64,000 nt of DNA from Nostoc sp. 106C (GCF_002154725.1 NZ_MTAW01000147.1:26245-90244), one strand, 5' to 3'; counted from the first letter of the stretch, positions 1 to 9,204 are shown. The notes: a model not told the origin generated them from the sequence alone. Numbers and translations: made by a program.

Positions 1-921
1 TTTAACTACACCACTTTTGATATTTCTGCTGATGGCAAAACATTGAATGTGAATGTGCAAGGAATTAATTCTTATGCAAAAAATACATTCCCAGAGCCAT
101 CAGCAGCAAATCCTGTGCGATCGCTTCTCAGCTTTAGTCTTGATGCTGCACTACCACCAGATATTCAATTTGGTTCTAGCAACAGCGATAATGTTACCCC
201 TAAGACAGGACAAATTCTGTTTACAGGTGATGGCGCAGATACGGTAGATTCAACCAACAGCAACACCATTATTACCGGAAACGGCGATGATACCGTATTT
301 GCAGGCAGTAACTCTACTGTATACAGTGGTGACGGTAATGACCAAGTGTTTGTTGGCGTCAATGGACCTGCTAACAATACCACTGTTGATGGTGGTACAG
401 GTAATGATCAAATCACCGTAGTGGAAGCCAAGGGTAGTAATAGCCTGTTTGGGTCTGCTGGTTCTGATAGCCTGCAAGTAGTTGAAGGTTCAGGTCAATT
501 ACTCTTCGGCGGTTCTGGCAACGATACCATCACCAGTAACGGCAACAATAACCGTCTCTATGGTGGTTCTGGGGATGACAAACTCTTCTCCAATGTCAAT
601 GACTCCCTATTTGGTGGTGACGGTGATGATGTGCTGTTCGCTGGTAACAAGGGTGGTAACCGCCTAACTGGTGGCGCTGGTGCTGACTCTTTCTGGATTG
701 CCAATGCTAGCCTCCCAGCTAGCAAGAATATTGTCACCGACTTTACCCCAGGAATTGACGCGATCGGCATTGGCGGTATTACTGGAGTTACTAAGTTCAG
801 CGACTTAACGCTGTTACAACAGGGCAATGATACTTTGGTGAAAGCTGCAAATACAGAGTTAGCTTCATTGCTAGGAATTACATCAACTACGCTCACAGCA
901 AATAACTTTGCTTTTGCATAG
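1..921 (+). CDS. C-terminal part of a secreted RTX-type calcium-binding repeat protein (5' end outside window)
   Basis: The reading frame is open from the first base and closes with TAG at 919-921, so this is the C-terminal part of a longer gene. A TTG at 43 is in frame, but the frame continues upstream of it. About 200 residues carry glycine/aspartate-rich nonapeptide repeats ([32 protein letters not shown]), the calcium-binding beta-roll of hemolysin-type proteins, followed by a short C-terminal module ([25 protein letters not shown]) common after such repeats in cyanobacteria. Proteins of this kind are usually exported by type I secretion. The segment before the repeats could be the end of an enzyme such as a phosphatase or esterase, but too little is present to name it. 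A strong terminator follows. Confidence 0.85.
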   Translation, partial: FNYTTFDISADGKTLNVNVQGINSYAKNTFPEPSAANPVRSLLSFSLDAALPPDIQFGSSNSDNVTPKTGQILFTGDGADTVDSTNSNTIITGNGDDTVFAGSNSTVYSGDGNDQVFVGVNGPANNTTVDGGTGNDQITVVEAKGSNSLFGSAGSDSLQVVEGSGQLLFGGSGNDTITSNGNNNRLYGGSGDDKLFSNVNDSLFGGDGDDVLFAGNKGGNRLTGGAGADSFWIANASLPASKNIVTDFTPGIDAIGIGGITGVTKFSDLTLLQQGNDTLVKAANTELASLLGITSTTLTANNFAFA

Positions 922-1011
922 TGCGGTGATTTTCACTAAAGCTATTTACAGCTTAAATTCAACAATCAAAGTTAGATAGAATCTGTTTAGGCTGTACTAG
1001 TTTTTCTCATT

Positions 1012-1038
1012 GAGGGAGTATGACTCCCTCTCTTTTTT
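1012..1038 (+). terminator. Rho-independent terminator of the RTX gene
   Basis: A perfect 8-bp inverted repeat (GAGGGAGT / ACTCCCTC) with a 3-base loop is followed by a T-rich run (TCTTTTTT). It lies 91 bases after the TAG of the preceding gene and reads on the plus strand. Confidence 0.85.
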
Positions 1039-1851
1039 ATCTATTATTAACCGAATCTTAAGGTTAAAAAAAGCTAGTAGATTTATGACTCTTTCCTATA
1101 CGGATTTTTTTGTATTTACAACCTTTATTAAATTTTGAAAAATTATCCTTTTATGTGTAGAAATCCGTTTTGATTCCTGAAATTATTTGTGTAGGGAGAG
1201 AACAGGGAACAGTGAAGAAGAAATAAAAGTGTACTGAGTTTTTTCAAAAATCAAATATGAGTTCTATATTTACTAAAATTACAATGATTTTAAGGTTCTT
1301 CAGTACCTAGTATGCTAAATTTCCGTGAAAACATATCAAAAAGCTTGGTATATATGGGAAATCATGCTTATTTGTCAGATTATTTCTTAATATTGCCTCT
1401 TTCCCCTGTTCCCCGTTCCCTGTTCCCTGTTCTCTCTTAAAGACTATGAATTTAGCATAACAAGTACGGTAGAGCCGATTTTATTTGCCCACATTAACGC
1501 TCTTCCGTCACTTTGGGCAGAGAAAATAAATGTAGGTTGGGGAGCTACTCACGTGGGCGGGTTTCCCGACTTGAGTGAAGTGGCGTTTGAACGCAGTGAA
1601 ACCCAACTAGATCAAGGTTTAAGGATGTTGGGTTTCGTTCCTCAACCCAACCTACGCCTAAATTTATAAAAGTCCGGCATAATAAGGGTTGTAGATTTTT
1701 ATCTCACGAGAGTGATTAAAGAGCGTTAATAAGTAAGTTGTGGATGTAAAGTATTTTGTCGCCAAATACCACTTTTCTTTAGCAAAAAAATTTAAATCTG
1801 AAATACAGATAAGTAGTGCTTATTCTGTTTTATTATGAGAAAACACGCAGG
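1039..1851. other. Intergenic region with dispersed repeats
   Basis: No convincing gene is visible. A repeat reading GAGAGAACAGGGAACAG at about 1196 returns inverted at about 1420 (CTGTTCCCTGTTCTCTC), so the intervening 200 bases could form a long stem-loop or mark a small repeat element. At about 1531-1670 there is an inverted arrangement of the common cyanobacterial repeat TAGGTTGGG...CCCAACCTA, with GAAACCCAAC and GTTGGGTTTCGTTCC inside. A related copy lies after hglB near 36611-36672. Confidence 0.6.
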
Positions 1852-1900
1852 GTAGGGATTGCCCACTATAACCCGGATACAGTGGGCAGTGCTACCCTAC
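1852..1900. repeat. Imperfect palindrome of the GGGCAATGCCCACC / CCGGATA family overlapping the hglT stop
   Basis: GTAGGGATTGCCCACT and AGTGGGCAGTGCTACCCTAC form an imperfect inverted repeat around ATAACCCGGATAC. The TAG stop codon of the minus-strand gene hglT (1897-1899) lies inside the distal arm. Relatives are at 6853-6900 and 50141-50190, with shorter ones near 6570, 10908 and 14388. It may act as a 3'-end hairpin or terminator; no T-run is evident. Confidence 0.75.
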
Positions 1901-3162
1901 TTAAGTTTCACCTTTTGCTTTTTTGGTAAAGCAACTAGTTGATAGAGTTTTTCTTCAAACTTTTCCATACAGGCTGACCAATCAAATTCTAATATTGAGG
2001 GGCGAGCTTGCTGGGTCATCTCGGCTTTGAGTTCGGGATTTTTCAAAATAGCAATGACTTTTTGCGCTAAATCTGCTGGGTTATTGGGTTCAGCGAGGAA
2101 GCCGTTGATTCCAGAAACAACCTGTTCTGGATTTCCGCCAGCGTTGGCTGCGACGACGGGGGTTCCAGATGCTAGAGCTTCCATATTGGTAGTACAGAAG
2201 TTTTCAGTTACAGAAGGATTCACAAATATGTCTGCTCGAGCAAACCAACCCAAAAGTTCTGTTCCGTGAGACTCGCCCCACACAGTAATACCAGATCCAT
2301 ACTTTTGGGCACACTGACGGATTTCTTGATCCACGGGACCGCTACCAACAATCACCAGATGGACATGAGGAATTTTGGCAGCAATGATCGGAAATGCATC
2401 AATTAGTTGAGTGACATTTTTTTCTGCGGTGATGCGTCCGACAAACAGAAGCGTTGGCCGATGGTCGTTAGGAATGGGATTATAGATAATGTTTTGAGGA
2501 TGAAATTTTTCGCAATCGATGCCTTGATAAGGAACGTATTCACTGCGTTGACATTTCAGAATATTGTACTTAGCAAGCAGTTCCTGCGACGGAAATAAAT
2601 TGAAGTTATAAGCATCACTAACCTGCTTAACTATCAAGGGAAGAATTGGACGCAGCAAGCTAAAGAGGAAATTTCCTAGATAATATTTGATATAGGCGAT
2701 GATATCTGTATGGAACACTGAGATGATTGGAGTACCTGTTTGCTTGGCATATTTAACTCCTACAGGGCGGCCGTAACCTTGCAAGAAAGCTGAGTAAGCT
2801 CCTCTCATTTGGGCTGATTCTTCGACAACAATTATGTCGGGTTGGAAGTTTGAGAGTAACTTAGTATCGCTCCAATGTCTGTAATTTAATGGTTGAGGCA
2901 GAGATTTGTAGAAAATCAGCGGCTGTGTGGGAAATGCATAGGAAGAAAAGTTGGGAAAAGTTTGTAACTCTTCTAATCCTGGCATGGGACGATTGCCGAC
3001 TTGTTTAGGATATTTATCGTTAATTTCTGGATGAATGAGAAAAACCTCATGTCCTTGTTCTAATAACCAACGAACTCGCTGGTGGACTGCGACTGAAACC
3101 CCTGTTAGGAAAGGAGCGTACAATCCGGTTAACAGAGCTATCCGCAGAGGTTGGTTTTTCAT
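1897..3162 (-). CDS. hglT: GT4-family glycosyltransferase, probable heterocyst glycolipid glucosyltransferase HglT
   Basis: This 421-residue protein has the two-domain GT-B layout of family GT4. The N-terminal acceptor domain starts with RIALLTGLYAPFLTGVSVAV, where a glycine-rich loop follows strand 1. The C-terminal nucleotide-sugar domain has LLFVGRITAEKNV at about 235 and an EX7E motif (E-NFCTTNM-E) followed by ALASGTPVVAANAGG. There is no signal peptide; such enzymes act at the cytoplasmic membrane face. In Anabaena PCC 7120 the gene in this place (all5341, hglT) glucosylates the long-chain aglycone of the heterocyst glycolipid, and the following gene order matches that locus. The HglT name therefore rests on fold plus synteny; fold alone gives only GT4. 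It is the last gene of a minus-strand series, and its stop codon sits within a dispersed palindrome. Confidence 0.8.
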   Translation of the reverse strand: MKNQPLRIALLTGLYAPFLTGVSVAVHQRVRWLLEQGHEVFLIHPEINDKYPKQVGNRPMPGLEELQTFPNFSSYAFPTQPLIFYKSLPQPLNYRHWSDTKLLSNFQPDIIVVEESAQMRGAYSAFLQGYGRPVGVKYAKQTGTPIISVFHTDIIAYIKYYLGNFLFSLLRPILPLIVKQVSDAYNFNLFPSQELLAKYNILKCQRSEYVPYQGIDCEKFHPQNIIYNPIPNDHRPTLLFVGRITAEKNVTQLIDAFPIIAAKIPHVHLVIVGSGPVDQEIRQCAQKYGSGITVWGESHGTELLGWFARADIFVNPSVTENFCTTNMEALASGTPVVAANAGGNPEQVVSGINGFLAEPNNPADLAQKVIAILKNPELKAEMTQQARPSILEFDWSACMEKFEEKLYQLVALPKKQKVKLK

Positions 3163-3177
3163 GGTTAAAGGAAATAT

Positions 3178-3230
3178 TTCATGAAAGGGCTGGTTTTAGG
3201 ATTTACGCAGCGAGATTTCATGACTTTTCC
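3178..3230. repeat. Dispersed repeat with core AGGATTTACGCAG (copy 1)
   Basis: The block starting CATGAAAGGGCTGGTTTT and running through AGGATTTACGCAGCGAGATTTCATGA lies between hglT and the next glycosyltransferase gene. A near copy is at 4612-4662 in the next inter-gene gap, and an inverted partial copy is at about 27982-28009. Repeat-like sequence with ACGCAGAGACGCAGAGAG follows at 3244-3265. Confidence 0.75.
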
Positions 3231-3331
3231 TGAAGAGGTGTCTCACGCAGAGACGCAGAGAGAAATTGCGGTGCGGGGGTTCCCCCCATTGAGCAAACTT
3301 CGGTGGGCGCAGAGAGAAGAGATTAGAGAGA

Positions 3332-4591
3332 TTAAAGCGAGAGTTTGCGATCGCTTGGTTGATCTAAGATTTGGTAAGGGCGGTAGTCCATGAGTTGCAG
3401 GTTCCAAGGCCCTTTAACTTCATAGGTGACTCCACGCCACTTAACTGTTGGCATCCACAGAGATCGTAGCATTGCTAAACCATAAACCCACTGTGTAAAG
3501 GGAAGCCCCATGAACAGTTTGATGATTGTGGCAGATGATAATTTAGTTTCTGGTTCACCATGACGGCGAAGTAGTTGCTGTATTTCTTTTTCTAAGATCA
3601 GTAAAAGCAAGAGCAGTGCTAGCATATAGCCGCTATAGCAACTAAAGCAGAAGACAGCGGTATGCCATTGTTTGGTGAATAAAGCTGCTAAAAATAACAG
3701 CGCGATCGCAGTCGGGATGAATATGGTTAAAATTGTGTCACCAACTACAGCCAGCCACCAAGGATGATACAGTCGAGAAGCTAGTAATTGCCGTTGGAGC
3801 CAGTATCTTAAGCTAGGTAAATCTGATTCTTCCCGATTCAGCACAATTAAGGAAGGTACAAATTTAACCCGGAACTTATTTTTACCCATGACGCTACGGA
3901 TCATGGTATCTTCGCCAAAAGCTTTACTCCACTTATCCAAAAGTCCTGTTTGATGCAGCACTTGGGTTTTCACAGCTAGAGTTCCACCCCAAGGAATCCC
4001 ATAAAAATACATCTGCACAACTGCGGATGCGTTCCAAATGTACCGTACTAAAGAACCGCAATATTTGCCTGTAGGTAAGTACCAACGGTTACCTGTTGTC
4101 GCGCCAATTTGGGGATTGGCTAGTGGACTGACTAATTCACGCAGCCAATTAGAATGAACAACTGTATCAGCATCTACTAGAGCAACGACTTGATAGGAAT
4201 CGTCTAACTCTGACACTGCTTGCACCAGGGAACTGCATTTCAGGCTACAATTTTTGCGGATGAACCTCAAAGGGCTAATTTCAACGTTAGTGGCTCCTAG
4301 CTCTTGGATGGTATCATGAGCAATTTTCCATGCCGGATCTTCCTGGCGATCGACAATCAGCTTTAAATCATACTGAGGATAGTTCTGATTTAATAAAGCA
4401 CGCAAACAGTTAGGCAGAAAGGGATCGGCACCCCTCAAGCAAAGAACGATCGCAGTTTTGGGTAACTTGTCATCTGGTAGTAATCTGCCCTGGTGAAAAT
4501 GCAGATTCCATACAAAGATAAGAATTAACAAGACTTGAATGGCCAGCCAGCCCAGCAAAACCTGAGAAAGCAACACCGCCCAATCGTTCAT
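3332..4591 (-). CDS. Membrane GT2-family glycosyltransferase (copy 1, motifs intact)
   Basis: This 419-residue protein has an N-terminal membrane segment (about 8-30), a GT2 catalytic domain (about 45-270) and at least two hydrophobic segments at about 285-350. The GT2 motifs can be read: TAIVLCLRGADP, DAD at 140-142 (metal and nucleotide-sugar binding), GEDTMIR (the ED acid) and a QRQLLASR segment in place of QxxRW. It resembles ceramide or beta-glucosyltransferase-type processive GT2 enzymes. It sits between hglT and a second, clearly related GT2 gene, in the position of all5342 in Anabaena PCC 7120. Involvement in heterocyst envelope assembly is inferred from position; the acceptor is unknown. 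Confidence 0.85.
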   Translation of the reverse strand: MNDWAVLLSQVLLGWLAIQVLLILIFVWNLHFHQGRLLPDDKLPKTAIVLCLRGADPFLPNCLRALLNQNYPQYDLKLIVDRQEDPAWKIAHDTIQELGATNVEISPLRFIRKNCSLKCSSLVQAVSELDDSYQVVALVDADTVVHSNWLRELVSPLANPQIGATTGNRWYLPTGKYCGSLVRYIWNASAVVQMYFYGIPWGGTLAVKTQVLHQTGLLDKWSKAFGEDTMIRSVMGKNKFRVKFVPSLIVLNREESDLPSLRYWLQRQLLASRLYHPWWLAVVGDTILTIFIPTAIALLFLAALFTKQWHTAVFCFSCYSGYMLALLLLLLILEKEIQQLLRRHGEPETKLSSATIIKLFMGLPFTQWVYGLAMLRSLWMPTVKWRGVTYEVKGPWNLQLMDYRPYQILDQPSDRKLSL

Positions 4592-4611
4592 GCTTCATCA
4601 CCTATAAAATT

Positions 4612-4662
4612 CCATGAAAGTGCCGGTTTTGATTTAGGATTTACGCAGCAAAGATTTCATGA
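4612..4662. repeat. Dispersed repeat with core AGGATTTACGCAG (copy 2)
   Basis: It begins CATGAAAGTGCCGGTTTTGA and continues through AGGATTTACGCAGCAAAGATTTCATGAAA, closely matching the copy at 3178-3230. It occupies the gap between the two GT2 genes. A C-rich stretch (CTCCCCACACCCCCCACACCCCC) follows at about 4724-4745. Confidence 0.75.
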
Positions 4663-4746
4663 AAATCTTTAGGAGTCACTTGTCATTGGGTATGTAGAAG
4701 AAATGGAGGAGAAAACTCCCATACTCCCCACACCCCCCACACCCCC

Positions 4747-6003
4747 TCATCCCCCTTGATAAGGTTTATACTCTTCTAACCTGATCTTCCAAGGGCCGGA
4801 AATTCGATAGCTGATACCACGCCACTTAAGCGTAGACATTCCCAGAGATGACAACAGCCCTAACCCATATAGCCATTGAGTTAGGGGAATTCCAATCAGC
4901 AGTTTGATGATTGTGGTAAATGAAATTCGGGACACTGGTTGATTGCGATCGCAAGTTATTTGCTGTACTCCATGCTCTAAAATCAGCATCAGCCAAAGTA
5001 ATCCCACGGTATAGCTGCTATAACACCCCAATAAGAGCGCGAAATTATCCCATTGCGAAGTGAACAATGCCCATAGCAAACACATTAAAACTAAAGTCGG
5101 CTGCAATATGCTGGAGAGAGTATCGCCAATAATAGCTGATGGTTGGGGATGATAAAATCGAGAACAGGTTAATTGACGCTCAATCTGGTCTCTTAAGCTT
5201 GGTAAATCGCATTCTTCACGATTCACCATTAATAAGGAAGGTATAAACTTCACCCGCAACTTATATTTGCGCAAAACGCTACGGATCATGATGTCTTCGC
5301 AAAGGGCTTGACTCCACTTATAAAGGAGTCCGGTTTGGTGAATGACTTCGGTTTTGATAGCCAAACTCCCACCCCAAGGTATCCCGAACAGATACATCTG
5401 TATAGCTAAGGATACATTACTGATATAAGGTACTAAAGACCACCAATGTTTACCTCTAGGTAAATACCAACGGCTACCAGTTGCTGCTCCCACTTTGGGA
5501 TGGGCTAGGGGCTTAACTAGTTCTCGCAGCCAATTACGATGAACTACAGTATGGCTATCTACCAGAGCAACTATTTTGTAGGAATCATCTAATTCTGAGA
5601 CAGCTTGCACTAAGGAACTGCACTTGAGACTACAATTCTTGCGTATATTTCGCAGATAGCTAATCTCAACATTGGTTGCGCCTAGGTCTTGGATTGTGTC
5701 AATGGCAATGTTCCAAGCTGGATCTTCTTGATGATCTACAACAACCTTTAATTCATATTGGGAGTAATTTTGTTGCAACAGCGCCTGTAAGCATTGCCTC
5801 AGATAGGGATCAGCTCCGCGCAGACAAAGTATAATCGCAGTTTTAGGCAACTGGTCATCTGGTAACAAGTTTTTCTGGCTTGAATGCAGAGACAATAAAA
5901 ACACCAGGGTTAAACATACCTGAATTGCCAGCCAACTTAGCAACGAGTTACACAAAAATTTTACCAAATCTGGCATTAATTTTAGAGTCTCCAAAAGAAG
6001 CAT
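4747..6003 (-). CDS. Membrane GT2-family glycosyltransferase (copy 2, DxD motif lost)
   Basis: The 418-residue product is a paralogue of its downstream neighbour, with the same layout: N-terminal membrane segment (about 17-40), GT2 domain and C-terminal membrane segments (about 300-355). Long stretches are nearly identical in both, such as NCSLKCSSLVQAVSELDDSY. The DxD position reads D149-S150-H151 instead of DAD, so the second metal-coordinating aspartate is missing, while CEDIMIR (the ED motif) and a QIERQLTCSR segment remain. The gene is full length without frameshifts, so it appears to be maintained. It could be a non-catalytic partner of copy 1 or an enzyme with altered metal use. It lies in the position of all5343 of PCC 7120. 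The second methionine (residue 11) is an alternative start. Confidence 0.85.
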   Translation of the reverse strand: MLLLETLKLMPDLVKFLCNSLLSWLAIQVCLTLVFLLSLHSSQKNLLPDDQLPKTAIILCLRGADPYLRQCLQALLQQNYSQYELKVVVDHQEDPAWNIAIDTIQDLGATNVEISYLRNIRKNCSLKCSSLVQAVSELDDSYKIVALVDSHTVVHRNWLRELVKPLAHPKVGAATGSRWYLPRGKHWWSLVPYISNVSLAIQMYLFGIPWGGSLAIKTEVIHQTGLLYKWSQALCEDIMIRSVLRKYKLRVKFIPSLLMVNREECDLPSLRDQIERQLTCSRFYHPQPSAIIGDTLSSILQPTLVLMCLLWALFTSQWDNFALLLGCYSSYTVGLLWLMLILEHGVQQITCDRNQPVSRISFTTIIKLLIGIPLTQWLYGLGLLSSLGMSTLKWRGISYRISGPWKIRLEEYKPYQGG

Positions 6004-6040
6004 TACCCTGTAACCAGTGACCAGTTAAGAGTTAACTGAT

Positions 6041-6514
6041 TTAGGGATCGAGGGAATATTTTACGGTGATGTTGATAGTGGTATTTTTATTCACTGCAAA
6101 ACTAGCATCACGAAATTTGGGTGTACCAGTTTGTATAGATACAGTGGGATTTTGGGAGATACCAAAACCCTCTGTGGGAATTCCGAAAAAGTCGCGATTA
6201 AGTTTGCGATCGCCATTTTGATCGTCCACTATGGCAACAGCATAATTGCCAGGTTTTAAACCAACAAACTGGTGTTTTAAACTCCTACCTGTAATTTTCT
6301 TGCAAGTACTTTGCAATACATTAGAAGTATTTAAAGGAAATCCTTTCTCTTTATCTTGAGAGTAAACTCCTATACAAATTTCACCCTTCTGACTACGGAT
6401 ACCATTCACTACAACAGTTAGAGTTTCAGCAGGTGCAGCATTTACAATTTGAATGGAGCTTATGCTTGTTAAGGTAGCAATAACCAAAGCAGAGATTTTA
6501 GATAGCTTCAACAT
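6041..6514 (-). CDS. Exported DUF2141-family protein
   Basis: The 157-residue protein starts with a typical signal peptide: a basic MLKLSK, then a hydrophobic stretch ending near VNAAPAE at about residue 28. The mature part matches the DUF2141 pattern: TVVVNGIRSQKGEICIGVYS, then GLKPGNYAVAIVDDQNGDRKLN and GIPTEGFGISQN. The predicted product is a small beta-sandwich in the periplasm or outer envelope. Members of this family have no assigned enzymatic activity. It lies between the GT2 pair and hgdA, as in the PCC 7120 HGL locus, so a structural or accessory role in the envelope is possible but only inferred from position. Confidence 0.85.
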   Translation of the reverse strand: MLKLSKISALVIATLTSISSIQIVNAAPAETLTVVVNGIRSQKGEICIGVYSQDKEKGFPLNTSNVLQSTCKKITGRSLKHQFVGLKPGNYAVAIVDDQNGDRKLNRDFFGIPTEGFGISQNPTVSIQTGTPKFRDASFAVNKNTTINITVKYSLDP

Positions 6515-6852
6515 TATTTAGTAGTCTCCTACAAATACTAACTGGATGAATAATTAATCGCCGATAACAGTAGGGTGGGCATTGCCTAGGGTGTTGACTC
6601 TGTAACTTTTTAGGAGTGGAAAAATCATGCAAAATATGTGTTGTCATTGCGTAAAGCCTACGGCATAGCTTCGCTTAGCGCGTAGCGTCTCGCAGAGAGG
6701 AGGAACGACGAAGCAATCCCAGTATCTTTGCGATTGCTACTCTTCGAGAACGCTTTCAGCGAACGCTTCGCTCGCAATGACTAAAGGAAGACTTTGCAGT
6801 AGACAGAAAAGTTGCATGAACCAAAAATGGGAAAATTCTATCAAAGTGAACA
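6515..6852. repeat. Intergenic region with Nostoc-type dispersed repeats
   Basis: No gene is seen. The segment at about 6640-6780 carries the repeat GAGGAGGAACGACGAAGCAATC...GCTCGCAATGAC with embedded palindromic pieces (AGCTTCGCTTAGCGCGTAGCG; GAGAACGCTTTCAGCGAACGC). A related copy is at 51815-51925. A short member of the GGGCATTGCC hairpin family lies at 6570. Confidence 0.7.
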
Positions 6853-6900
6853 GCCCAGGCAATGCCCACCATATCCGGATTTTGCTGGGCATTGCCCTAC
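6853..6900. repeat. GGGCAATGCCCACC / CCGGAT hairpin next to the hgdA 3' end
   Basis: GGCAATGCCCACCATATCCGGATTTTGCTGGGCATTGCC is an imperfect palindrome ending in CTACC just before the hgdA stop codon (6908-6910). It belongs to the same family as 1852-1900 and 50141-50190. Its position suggests a 3'-end hairpin for the hgdA transcript. Confidence 0.7.
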
Positions 6901-6907
6901 CTTTAGA

Positions 6908-7912
6908 CTATTTCATCAAGTTTTGAATATCCGTTTTTTCCAGCCATTTCTGTATAAGCTGAAATCCTTTCTCTAGCCCAATTTTAGGTTGATAATTTAA
7001 TAAACTTTGAGCTTTGCTAATAGAACAAGCGTAGGGACGAGTCATAAAATCTATAGACTCTGGCAGAATATCAGCTTTTTTGCGAAATAGCTTTTGTCCT
7101 TGAACACGGAGTTTGAGAAATAGTTTGATTTCATCTTTTCCGAGAGACATAGGTGCAGGTGAACCGGATATCTCTGCTAAACGCGTAAAATACTCTTTCC
7201 AAGAAGTTTGTTCACCATCAGTAATATTAAATATTTCTCCATAGCTTTCTTTTTCGATAGCTAGAAAAATACCATCAATCAAGTTATCTACATATACATG
7301 ATTGATTACGCCGTGTTCATCACTAGCATAAGCAAATAATTTTTGGCGCATAAAATGAACCGGACGGACTATCCAAGGGATACATCCGGGGCCGTAGACA
7401 TCGCCTGCTCGAATGACAATAATGCCAAAATCTGGAGGATTATTTAGTGGTAGTAATGCAACTTCGGCTTCAATTTTGCTTTGGCAGTAGGGGTTCTTTT
7501 CTTCAGCAAGTGGCTCAGATTCTGTGACGCGATCGCTATAATCAAAACCATAAACCAATACACTAGAAAGATGCACAAAGGTTTTGACACCAGCATTTTT
7601 GGCAGCTTTTGCTATATTGATGGTTCCGTCAACATTAATCTCACGAAAATCTTTGAGTGCGCCAGCTTCTTGCGCAAGTTGAGCAGTATGTATAACGATG
7701 TCTACTCCCTCACAAGCTTTTTGAGCGGTCTTAGCATCGTTAATATTGCCAACAATTACCTCAACGCCTAGACTTTGCGCTTTTTTATCCTGAACAGTAG
7801 AACTTTGCAGCCCTCGGACTTTCATTCCCTTTGCTATGGCTAACTCAGCCGCACGCCAGCCGATAAATTCGTCAATTCCGGTGATCAGGAGAGTTTTGTT
7901 TTCCAGGTTCAT
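6908..7912 (-). CDS. hgdA: Extended SDR, probable UDP-galactose 4-epimerase-type enzyme HgdA
   Basis: The 334-residue protein belongs to the extended short-chain dehydrogenase family. It has an N-terminal NAD-binding loop TGIDEFIG (residues 11-18, a variant of TGxxGFIG), the catalytic pair in YCQSK (YxxxK), and VIRAGDVYGPG and HVYVDNLIDGIFLA typical of sugar-nucleotide epimerases and dehydratases. The frame is open 90 bases further upstream, but that extension is encoded by repeat-like DNA (AAAACACAGAGGCACTAAGACACAG), so the ATG at 7912 (MNLENKTLLITG) is preferred. In Anabaena PCC 7120 the corresponding gene, between the DUF2141 gene and hgdC, was described as the UDP-galactose 4-epimerase HgdA, affecting heterocyst glycolipid composition. 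Family membership is seen in the sequence; the specific activity is carried over by synteny. Confidence 0.8.
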   Translation of the reverse strand: MNLENKTLLITGIDEFIGWRAAELAIAKGMKVRGLQSSTVQDKKAQSLGVEVIVGNINDAKTAQKACEGVDIVIHTAQLAQEAGALKDFREINVDGTINIAKAAKNAGVKTFVHLSSVLVYGFDYSDRVTESEPLAEEKNPYCQSKIEAEVALLPLNNPPDFGIIVIRAGDVYGPGCIPWIVRPVHFMRQKLFAYASDEHGVINHVYVDNLIDGIFLAIEKESYGEIFNITDGEQTSWKEYFTRLAEISGSPAPMSLGKDEIKLFLKLRVQGQKLFRKKADILPESIDFMTRPYACSISKAQSLLNYQPKIGLEKGFQLIQKWLEKTDIQNLMK

Positions 7913-8025
7913 AAAGCAGAGATAATTGATTAAAGGGAAAAAACTTAATTCTTTACTTTGTGTCTTTGTGGTAAATAAATTATTTTTAAAACACAGAGGC
8001 ACTAAGACACAGAGAAGAATAAGGG

Positions 8026-9204
8026 TTAGAAAATATCAGCCGGGTCTGCGGAACGCAGTTTATTGATAGCGAGTGACCCAGAAGTTAAACACATTAAAAT
8101 TGCTGAAACTAAGACCAGTAAGGCATTATTAAGGGTCATCATAATTGGCAGCTTAGTGGCTTTCATGGCAAAATCGTATAGCAGCACGGATAAAATAAAT
8201 CCGGGTATAAAACTTAAAATTGCCAATAATAAAGCTTGTTGAAAAACCACATTTAATAAGTATTTATTTGCATAACCCATTGCTTTTAATGTTGCATAAG
8301 CAACAAATTGAGTAGCAATGTTACTGTAGAGAATTTGATAAACAATTACTACACCTACAACAGCAGCCATTGTCAACATCAGGTTAAGAATAAAACCAAT
8401 TGGTGTTCTGACAGCCCAATATTGTTTTTCAAAATCAATAAAACCCTGATATGTAAAAATTTGGACATCATTAGGTAATGTGGCTTGTAAATTTTTTAAA
8501 ACCTTGTTTGCATCTGTGCCAGGTTTTAAGGTAACTACGCCCACATCTATCATTTCTGCTGGACGAGTATTGGGATTTATCCGCAGAAAAGTTGAGTCAC
8601 TAACAATTAAATTACCATCTACACCAAAGGAAGGCCCCAAGCTGAATAAGCCTCCTACTCTGACGCGATAACCAATTAAAGAATTAAAGGGAAATATTTC
8701 AACTGTCTGTTCAGTGTTACCTTGATCGTATCTTTCCGCAATCGGCCCAAATTCTGGACGTGAATCCCGGTCAAAAAGCATCATATCCGGAATTTTGAGT
8801 TTGTCTAAATTCTCCTCAACTTCTGGGATATTTAAAACAGATCTTCCGGGATCAAACCCAATAACATAGATTGAGTATTTCTCACTATTTACCGGGTTTT
8901 TCAACTTGGCAAATTGCAAATACATGGGGCTAACTGACTCGACACCATCAAACCCCAAAGCTTGATATAAACGAGTTCGCGAAAAACTTTGATTTGAGGT
9001 CAAAGACTTGTATTGAGAACTGACTAAAAACAAATCTCCTCGCAGACTTTGATGGACTGCGGTAGCACTAGAATAGAGTGCGTCTTGAAAGCCTAGCTGA
9101 ATAAACATCAGCAGCACAATAAAAGCAATCCCCGCTACAGCTACCAGAAAACGAACTTTTTGCTGGACTAGCTGTAGCCATGCTAAAGGAATTTTAAAAT
9201 TCAT
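8026..9204 (-). CDS. hgdC: DevC-like FtsX/MacB-type ABC permease subunit HgdC
   Basis: The 392-residue inner-membrane protein has the DevC/FtsX layout. One membrane helix follows a short cytoplasmic start (about 18-38), a large periplasmic domain covers about 40-260, and three helices form the C-terminal FtsX domain (about 265-385; GVVIVYQILYSNIATQFVAYATLKAMGY marks the conserved loop). DevC-type permeases work with a DevB adaptor and a TolC-like outer-membrane channel to move heterocyst glycolipids. No ATPase gene lies next to it: the next gene is the epimerase hgdA. This matches the remembered PCC 7120 arrangement hgdB-hgdC-hgdA, so the ATPase must come from elsewhere or be absent. It is separated from hgdB by 202 bases of tandem repeats. 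Confidence 0.88.
   Translation of the reverse strand: MNFKIPLAWLQLVQQKVRFLVAVAGIAFIVLLMFIQLGFQDALYSSATAVHQSLRGDLFLVSSQYKSLTSNQSFSRTRLYQALGFDGVESVSPMYLQFAKLKNPVNSEKYSIYVIGFDPGRSVLNIPEVEENLDKLKIPDMMLFDRDSRPEFGPIAERYDQGNTEQTVEIFPFNSLIGYRVRVGGLFSLGPSFGVDGNLIVSDSTFLRINPNTRPAEMIDVGVVTLKPGTDANKVLKNLQATLPNDVQIFTYQGFIDFEKQYWAVRTPIGFILNLMLTMAAVVGVVIVYQILYSNIATQFVAYATLKAMGYANKYLLNVVFQQALLLAILSFIPGFILSVLLYDFAMKATKLPIMMTLNNALLVLVSAILMCLTSGSLAINKLRSADPADIF

Noticed and set aside
7913..8002. Longer hgdA start at 8002
   Set aside because: The extension is encoded by repeat-like DNA and precedes a normal SDR start (NKTLLITG) by about 36 residues.
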